Shown: positions 7,017 to 11,404 of the stretch, one piece after another
Layout of the letters: every line of letters begins with the position of its first letter
Numbering within the stretch: the first letter of the stretch is position 1
Assembly (NCBI GenBank): GCA_024639025.1
Contig: JAHEJF010000021.1
Location: forward strand, 1 to 11,404
Origin: Ahrensia sp.
GTDB taxonomy: Bacteria > Pseudomonadota > Alphaproteobacteria > Rhizobiales > Rhizobiaceae
Reading direction: 5' to 3'
DNA: 11,404 bases
The notes under the pieces: model-generated
Database searches by the model: none
The model's input: only the letters and a program-made list of their open reading frames with translations
What the model was told of the DNA's origin: nothing
Translations under genes and position numbers: made by a program

Positions 7017-7778
7017 ATGACCATGACAATTATCGACCTACCGAAATTTCCGACACAGCACGGATATATGAGCGAGCGGATCCAGCATGCCTACATCACA
7101 GCAGCAATCGAAAAAGGATTGCTTCCGGCAGAGGCACATCGCATGTCAGAAGTCCTTTCCTTGACCGCATCCAGTGACAACTCAAAGCCCATCCAGTTTT
7201 GGCAGCTCTATTCTGTCCTGGGGCAAGAGCCAATTGTCCGCATCGTACAGAGGTTCTACGAAAAGGTCTTTGCAGATGAGCCTTGGTTCACGTCCGTTTT
7301 TGAAAAGGTGGGCGGTCTCAATCACCATATCGGGACCCAAGCATCGATGTGGATCGATGTTATGGGCGGTGGTCCGTATTATCATGGCGCGGAGTTTCGT
7401 CTGAACTTTCACCACACGCACAATGCAATGGCTTTGATGAATGACAAGGGTGCTGAAAGATGGGTCAAGCTCATGCGGGACACCTTGGATACCTCATCTG
7501 ATTTGATGACTGATGACAAGCGTGTGCGTCAAAGCGTCAATACGTTCCTCGCGCACTTCATGACAAAATATGCCGACGATTTTGGGTTTGAGAACAGACA
7601 CCTCTTTGGTGAAACTAACCCTCCGCTAAAGCGGCGGATTAACTTCATGAAAATGACGGAAGCGGCGATTGAGGCGTTGAGTGAGGAAGAAATCAGCGAC
7701 GCATTGGCTGAGCAAGGTGTCGACGTGTCGCAATACCAGACCAAAGAAGCATTAGTGAACAAAGCGCTCATGATCTGA
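7017..7778 (+). CDS. Truncated haemoglobin (group II-like) with long N- and C-terminal extensions
   Basis: Haem globin of the 2-on-2 type, 253 residues, about twice the usual 120-140. The globin part spans roughly 58-192: IVQRFYEKVFADEPWF (Y81 a likely B10 tyrosine), F95 near CD1, a glycine-rich MGGGPYYHG loop, then FHHTHNAMALM with H135 as the likely proximal haem ligand, and ERWVKLM with W149 as the G8 tryptophan typical of group II. Residues 1-57 form an uncharacterised extension. Residues about 219-250 (ALSEEEISDALAEQGVDVS and the following QYQTKEALVNKAL) look like a SAP/Rho-N-like helix-extended-helix motif, which in other proteins binds nucleic acid; this is pattern-based. ATG 7023 is an alternative start. 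It lies 36 bp before the DUF5519 gene and divergent from HxlR, suggesting inducible oxygen, NO or peroxide chemistry under stress. Confidence 0.85.
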   Translation: MTMTIIDLPKFPTQHGYMSERIQHAYITAAIEKGLLPAEAHRMSEVLSLTASSDNSKPIQFWQLYSVLGQEPIVRIVQRFYEKVFADEPWFTSVFEKVGGLNHHIGTQASMWIDVMGGGPYYHGAEFRLNFHHTHNAMALMNDKGAERWVKLMRDTLDTSSDLMTDDKRVRQSVNTFLAHFMTKYADDFGFENRHLFGETNPPLKRRINFMKMTEAAIEALSEEEISDALAEQGVDVSQYQTKEALVNKALMI

Positions 7779-7814
7779 GCAGATCTATCTAAGTTCAACT
7801 CAACGGAGGCCATT

Positions 7815-8294
7815 ATGGCTACTTTGAAATTATTGCACCGCTCCGGGCAACCACCAGAAACAACCAACAGGCTGCCACATTCACAAGTCACGCAGCATGG
7901 ACCAGACGATGTCATTCAAAAGTTGCACGACTGGTGCTTTGCCTTGCCATTGGTGGCAAATGAACACAGCCAAATATCGGTCCCTGGTGCGCGTGCGCTC
8001 GTTCTGCACGAAGGAACTGAGTGCAACCACGAAGCATTTATGGTCGGTCGTGAATTCGCGCATATTCACCCGCATCCGGACAACGGCTCCATGCATGTCA
8101 AACTATCGGCTGATGACGCCAAAGCGGTTGTCGACGCGGGATGGGGTGAAGACCACTACCTTGTTACCCAAGGTCACTATCCCCCTGGGTTGATCATGGT
8201 CTTTTCGCCACGGAGCGACGAGGAGTTGGATGTCGTGAAGCAAATAGTTGCCCGGTCCTACACATTCGCGACGGGCAGAGAGATTGAGGTTTGA
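7815..8294 (+). CDS. DUF5519 / 'luciferase domain' family protein
   Basis: A 159-residue soluble protein with the pattern of the small DUF5519 family (Pfam 'Luciferase'): a short basic start, VPGARALVLHEGTECNHEAF (56-75), VGREFAHIHPHP (77-88), MHVKLSADDAKAVVDAGWGE (93-112), HHYL-like EDHYLVTQGH, and a C-terminal helix EELDVVKQIVARSYTFA. The family name comes from a fungal-type luciferase relationship and does not show light production; most bacterial members have no assigned reaction. A strong GGAGG (7805-7809) sits 5 bases before the ATG. It follows the globin by 36 bp and is almost certainly cotranscribed. The histidine-rich HIHPHP could bind metal or a cofactor, which is speculation. The family call is from memory of its consensus. 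Confidence 0.75.
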   Translation: MATLKLLHRSGQPPETTNRLPHSQVTQHGPDDVIQKLHDWCFALPLVANEHSQISVPGARALVLHEGTECNHEAFMVGREFAHIHPHPDNGSMHVKLSADDAKAVVDAGWGEDHYLVTQGHYPPGLIMVFSPRSDEELDVVKQIVARSYTFATGREIEV

Positions 8295-8297
8295 ATC

Positions 8298-8319
8298 GGC
8301 TTTAGCAATACTAAAAGCC
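8298..8319 (+). terminator. Hairpin after the globin/DUF5519 pair
   Basis: GGCTTTAG (8298-8305) can pair with CTAAAAGCC (8311-8319) with one bulged A and a 5-base loop, right after the DUF5519 stop. It is in the right place for an operon terminator, but no T-run follows. Confidence 0.35.
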
Positions 8320-8359
8320 CTCATTCGCGAGAGGTGCTGCGAAGGGTAAATTTGGCTCA

Positions 8360-8448
8360 AAGCGGACATTCGGTATAAATGATCTCAACGGCAGCTTGGG
8401 GCCGAAAGCGGACAGAGTCTCAACGTCTTGAATGGGCGGCAAGCGGAC
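8360..8448. repeat. Degenerate direct repeats with AAGCGGAC core
   Basis: Three AAGCGGAC cores occur at 8360-8367, 8406-8413 and 8441-8448. The last two belong to 35-bp units that also share TCTCAACG (8383-8390 and 8418-8425) and a GGG before the core; the first is 46 bp earlier and less complete. The cores are followed by variants such as attcgg and cttcgctgca. No protein is encoded. This looks like an intergenic repeat family or worn repeat tract; a similar piece lies at 701-720. Confidence 0.55.
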
Positions 8449-8472
8449 CTTCGCTGCATCTTGCTTGAACGT

Positions 8473-8495
8473 CAGCTATGCGGAGAGGCTGTGTG
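8473..8495 (+). repeat. IS1182 left terminal inverted repeat
   Basis: It starts CAGCTATGCGGAGAGG and is identical over 23 bases to the reverse complement of 10155-10177. Beyond that the pairing continues with one mismatch and three more matches. Confidence 0.95.
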
Positions 8496-8555
8496 AAAAC
8501 GCTACTTGTTTTGTGAACGTGGTATAGTTCCCTGAGTTTGAATCGGGGATTTGGT

Positions 8556-10001
8556 ATGACGCGATTTATTGAAGGTCTGGACCGGGGTCAGGTTAGTTTA
8601 TTGCCTGCAAGCTTGGACGATTGCGTTGCTGAAGATAATCCGGTTCGGGTTGTTGATGCATTCATCGAGATACTGGATTTGCGGGAGCTTGGATTTGGTG
8701 TTGTGCCAGAATCCACGGGCCGTCCCGGTTACCATCCAGGCGTGATGTTGAGCATTTATCTGTACGGCTATCTCAATCAGGTTCAGTCATCGCGACGATT
8801 GGAACGTGAATGCGGGCGTAATCTTGAACTGATCTGGCTGACAGGTCGGTTGAAACCGGACTTCAAAACGATTGCTGACTTTCGAAAGGATAATGGCCCC
8901 GCTATCCGCAAGGTGTGCCAGCAGTTTGTTGCTTTGTGCCGAGACATCAAGCTTCTGGACAGCGATATTGTCGCGATTGATGGTAGCCGGTTCAAGGCGA
9001 TTAATTCGAAGGCCAAGAGTTACACACGCGGTAAGCTGAAGCAAAAGCTGGGCGAGATCGACAAAGCTATCGAACGTTATCTCATGGAACTGGACCGGGC
9101 TGATGAGGCGCTTACGAAGACAAGTTCAACAGTTCCCACATCGCAGATTACGCGTGTGAACAGAAAGCTGGCTCATCTGCAAAAGGAAGCAGAGCGCTAT
9201 CGATCAATTGAAGATCGCATGGACAAAACAGGCGAAACACAGGTCTCGTTGAGCGATCCCGACGCCAAGTCCATGACGACAACGCCGCGTATGCCGAAGG
9301 TTGTTGGTTACAATGTGCAAACAGCAGTTGAGGCCAAGCATCATCTCATTGTGGCCCATGAAGTGACGACCTTCGGATATGACAGGGACGCACTATCGAC
9401 GATGGCGATTGCTGCCCGCGATGCGATGGGAACTGATGAGATCGAAGCCGTTGCCGACAAGGGATACTTCAAAAGTGAAGAGATACTAACCTGCGAAGCT
9501 GCTGGCATTACAGCCACAGTCTCTAAACCATTGACCTCTGGCGCAGCGGCGCGAGGCCGTTTTGATCGGGCAGATTTTGCTTATGATGCTGACAAGAATG
9601 TCTATACCTGTCCTGCTGGTGAGCAGCTGATTTATAGGTCAACCACAGAGCAAGACGGGAAAATGCAGCACCTGTATTACAGCAGTTTTTGTGCAGGCTG
9701 TGTGATCAAAGACAAATGCACACCGTCCAAAGAACGCCGCATTCGTCGCTGGGAACATGAAGATGTTCTCGATCGCATGCAGCAGCGCATCGATGACGAT
9801 CCGTCCAAACTCGCACTACGTTCAATGACAGTTGAGCACCCCTTTGGCACCATCAAAGCATGGATGGGCAACACCCACTTCAAAATGCGACGTCTGAAAA
9901 ATGTCGCTACAGAAATGGCGTTACATGTGCTGGCCTATAACATGACCAGAGTGATGAACATCGTTGGTATCCCAGCCCTCATAAACGCTATGAAAGCCTA
10001 A
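8556..10001 (+). CDS. IS1182-family DDE transposase
   Basis: A 481-residue transposase that cuts and joins the ends of its own element. The N-terminal DUF772/InsH-like helical region (about 25-120) includes RPGYHPGVMLSIYLYGYLN. The RNase-H-like catalytic core follows, with the first aspartate D142 in IVAIDGSRFKA, the second D301 in VADKGYFKSEE and the glutamate E427 in TVEHPFGTIKAWMG. A coiled, charged insert lies at about 155-225 (KLKQKLGEIDKAIERYL). A four-cysteine knuckle (C352, C379, C382, C388) lies between the second Asp and the Glu. All three catalytic residues and the full length are present, so it should be active. ATG 8556 is chosen because GGGGA at 8545-8549 is well spaced; an upstream in-frame TTG at 8538 lacks such a site. 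Confidence 0.95.
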   Translation: MTRFIEGLDRGQVSLLPASLDDCVAEDNPVRVVDAFIEILDLRELGFGVVPESTGRPGYHPGVMLSIYLYGYLNQVQSSRRLERECGRNLELIWLTGRLKPDFKTIADFRKDNGPAIRKVCQQFVALCRDIKLLDSDIVAIDGSRFKAINSKAKSYTRGKLKQKLGEIDKAIERYLMELDRADEALTKTSSTVPTSQITRVNRKLAHLQKEAERYRSIEDRMDKTGETQVSLSDPDAKSMTTTPRMPKVVGYNVQTAVEAKHHLIVAHEVTTFGYDRDALSTMAIAARDAMGTDEIEAVADKGYFKSEEILTCEAAGITATVSKPLTSGAAARGRFDRADFAYDADKNVYTCPAGEQLIYRSTTEQDGKMQHLYYSSFCAGCVIKDKCTPSKERRIRRWEHEDVLDRMQQRIDDDPSKLALRSMTVEHPFGTIKAWMGNTHFKMRRLKNVATEMALHVLAYNMTRVMNIVGIPALINAMKA

Positions 10002-10154
10002 TCGGCACTATATCGCTGTTTTTATGTTGAACGAAACACAACAGGCGGCAAATAGGCGGTCAAAGTCCCAACAAAAGAGCAAACTACACATTAACATGAA
10101 ACTATAGCCAAAATGGCCAAAGCCAGCTCAAAGAACCCATCTCATCCGACTTTC

Positions 10155-10177
10155 CACACAGCCTCTCCGCATAGCTG
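10155..10177 (-). repeat. IS1182 right terminal inverted repeat
   Basis: Exact inverted copy of 8473-8495. It ends CCGCATAGCTG immediately before the flanking ACGT at 10178-10181. Confidence 0.95.
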
Positions 10178-10217
10178 ACGTCTGGCACTCATTAAAATCT
10201 GATACAGCTTGTGACGC

Positions 10218-10856
10218 TTAAAGGCGCCCAACATAGAACAGCAACGGTACGGGAAGCACAGCAATCAGGATGGTCAACAAAAATGGCAGGGGTTCGAAAA
10301 ATCGACTTAATCCAGCCATCATCGCAATACCGCCTCCACCACCCAACAGAACATTGCCGGGCATATTGATTGCCAATGCCAAGGCAACGTATCGGTATCG
10401 TAGTAGATGCTTAAATATTCTTGGAGCCGAAGCTGAAGTAAGACGAACTTGAAAATCTTCAGGCGACATTCCGGCTGCCTCTTCCACAAATTCTGCAGCA
10501 CGAATGAGGCCAAGACTGGACATACCACGTTGCAAGAGCGATGGAGGCAATAAGCGTCCAATCATATAGGCGAGCATTAAACTTGTGGCCGTTGCTAAAT
10601 AGATCAGCGGCGCAATTGCACCGCCCAATACTGCAAGAAGTGTAAGCCCAATCTCTGCACCGGGGACAAAGGGGACAGCCATCAACACTACATAAGCGGC
10701 TGTTCCTGCAATGATTGCACGATGCAGCATATCCTCGGTGTGAGGCAACAGGGTCAGATCAAGCCACGCGACCACGACACCAATCAACTGGTGACCGCCA
10801 TAAATCAAAACCAAAAGAAATAAGCCACGGACCAGCCACGGCGCTATGGTCGCCAA
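10218..10856 (-). CDS. Multi-pass membrane protein, VTT/TVP38 (DedA-like) family
   Basis: A 212-residue inner-membrane protein. Hydrophobic segments lie at about 9-31, 47-62, 66-100 (two helices or a re-entrant pair), 155-182 and 188-210. The stretch VPFVPGAEIGLTLLAVLGG (61-79) and the later NMPGNVLLGGGGG (164-176) resemble the paired re-entrant segments of VTT-domain proteins, some of which move lipids or affect membrane homeostasis. This is a family-level guess from pattern. The start is TTG at 10856: AGAGG lies 7 bases upstream, no ATG is available in frame, and the first 13 bases overlap the end of the upstream gene, so translation is probably coupled. The 3' end lies 41 bp from the IS1182 right end and is intact. 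Confidence 0.75.
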   Translation of the reverse strand: MATIAPWLVRGLFLLVLIYGGHQLIGVVVAWLDLTLLPHTEDMLHRAIIAGTAAYVVLMAVPFVPGAEIGLTLLAVLGGAIAPLIYLATATSLMLAYMIGRLLPPSLLQRGMSSLGLIRAAEFVEEAAGMSPEDFQVRLTSASAPRIFKHLLRYRYVALALAINMPGNVLLGGGGGIAMMAGLSRFFEPLPFLLTILIAVLPVPLLFYVGRL

Positions 10857-11338
10857 AGTGCAACCTCTTCCTCAGTTGCAGCATTTCCAGAAAACTCAAG
10901 CACGGTGCCGACGGTCCAATAAAAGCGACGAACAGACCAAGTAACTGTGCCAGATACCTTGTCTCCATCAATCCGGCCTCGCCAAACCATGGTTGCATCT
11001 TTTGTCGGGCACCAAGCTTCAACAAAAAACTCCTGCCCGCCTTCAACTGCGCGAGCGTAGTAGGCTGATGGTGGATAATTACATCTATCTTCGCATTCAA
11101 GCGACAGAAGTTGACCATCACGGAAGAAAATTGCGTCATGTATTCCGACGCCAGGTTTTCCTTCAGGTGCAAGAGTGGTGGTGAATGTCAAATCATCAAG
11201 AACACCAGAGCCCTTAGCAAGCGCCGCGTCAGTTGGCCCATCATTGTTGGCAGAGTAGCCAGCAGTCAATGCAATCACTGCGGCGCTGATGATGACAACA
11301 ACGGCCAACATTTGGAAAGTGGAACCAAAATTTCGCAT
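10844..11338 (-). CDS. Membrane-anchored or secreted protein of unknown function
   Basis: A 164-residue protein with one N-terminal hydrophobic segment at about 8-27 (QMLAVVVIISAAVIALTAGY), an uncleaved anchor or signal peptide placing the rest outside the cytoplasm. The remainder is beta-rich with alternating pattern (TFTTTLAPEG, QEFFVEAWCP, MVWRGRIDGDKVSGTVTWS) and three cysteines (C82, C86, C110), two of which could pair as CEDRC. The end resembles small periplasmic beta-barrel proteins of the lipocalin/DUF kind, but I recognise no family. Upstream AGAGAC is a weak ribosome site. It overlaps the VTT-family gene by 13 bp, so the two are an operon, and a joint envelope role is the natural inference. 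Upstream of 11338 to the window edge I see no further gene. Confidence 0.75.
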   Translation of the reverse strand: MRNFGSTFQMLAVVVIISAAVIALTAGYSANNDGPTDAALAKGSGVLDDLTFTTTLAPEGKPGVGIHDAIFFRDGQLLSLECEDRCNYPPSAYYARAVEGGQEFFVEAWCPTKDATMVWRGRIDGDKVSGTVTWSVRRFYWTVGTVLEFSGNAATEEEVALWRP

Positions 11339-11404
11339 TCTTAGTCTCTATCACTTCCAGAAACCGTTGTCTCTCCATAACAAAGTGGTCACCCGATTAA
11401 ACAG

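Larger units (their letters stand above)
8473..10177 (+). mobile_element. Complete IS1182-family insertion sequence (1705 bp)
   Basis: The element is bounded by inverted repeats that match over 26 of 27 bases (left from 8473, right ending 10177) and contains one intact transposase gene. ACGT lies directly outside both ends (8469-8472 and 10178-10181) and may be a 4-bp target duplication; ACGT is itself a palindrome, which fits my recollection that this family favours palindromic targets. Size and gene content are typical of IS1182. The insertion lies between the repeat tract and the VTT-family gene's 3' end (41 bp away), and no gene is interrupted. The intact ends and frame suggest recent arrival. 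About 150 bp between the transposase stop and the right repeat hold no gene. Confidence 0.93.

Noticed and set aside
8360..8448. CRISPR-like array
   Set aside because: Only two to three degenerate units with 35-46 bp period, no conserved full-length repeat and no cas genes.
10715..11068. 117-codon plus-strand frame at the right end
   Set aside because: It lies opposite both overlapping minus-strand genes, which have better start sites, membrane segments and coupling.

Overview
The window looks like accessory chromosome from an alphaproteobacterium, probably a Hyphomicrobiales-type or marine relative with GC near 50%. This is inferred from gene types: an HxlR / truncated-globin / DUF5519 stress module, a rhizobial-style IS6 scrap and an IS1182 element. 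No rRNA, tRNA or single-copy marker is present, so the taxonomy is soft.

Left edge (1-898): the start of a secreted protein gene runs leftward off the edge (minus strand, start at 291, clear signal peptide). It is followed by a short remnant of an IS6-family transposase and about 360 bp with no convincing gene.

Catabolic operon (899-5843, plus strand): four genes with tight spacing. They encode a FucI/AraA-type sugar isomerase (COG2407-like), a PfkB-family sugar kinase resembling the sulfofructose kinase YihV, a class I aldolase of the LacD/YihT family overlapping the kinase by ATGA, and a GlcD-type FAD-linked 2-hydroxyacid dehydrogenase. The order isomerase, kinase, aldolase, 2-hydroxyacid oxidation reads as a small glycolysis-like route. 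The kinase keeps all three residues I recall as binding the sulfonate in E. coli YihV (here K40, N122, R151). My leading hypothesis is therefore a sulfoglycolysis (sulfo-EMP-like) operon for sulfoquinovose or a related acidic 6-deoxyhexose. It would use a FucI-fold isomerase instead of the AGE-fold YihS, and a flavin dehydrogenase that may act on sulfolactate. Transport, glycosidase, sulfolactaldehyde-oxidising and C-S cleaving genes are not in the window.

Stress module (6056-8294): a small dimeric alpha/beta-barrel (ABM-like) protein and an HxlR regulator lie on the minus strand. An unusually long group II-type truncated haemoglobin and a DUF5519 'luciferase-domain' protein lie divergently on the plus strand. 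An inverted repeat in the divergent intergenic region is a candidate operator.

Repeats and IS (8298-10177): a hairpin and a cluster of degenerate repeats with an AAGCGGAC core precede a complete 1705-bp IS1182-family element. The element has near-perfect terminal inverted repeats, an intact transposase and flanking ACGT on both sides. It landed between genes and breaks nothing visible.

Right edge (10218-11338, minus strand): two overlapping genes encode a membrane-anchored extracytoplasmic protein of unknown function and a VTT/TVP38-like multi-pass membrane protein that starts at TTG.
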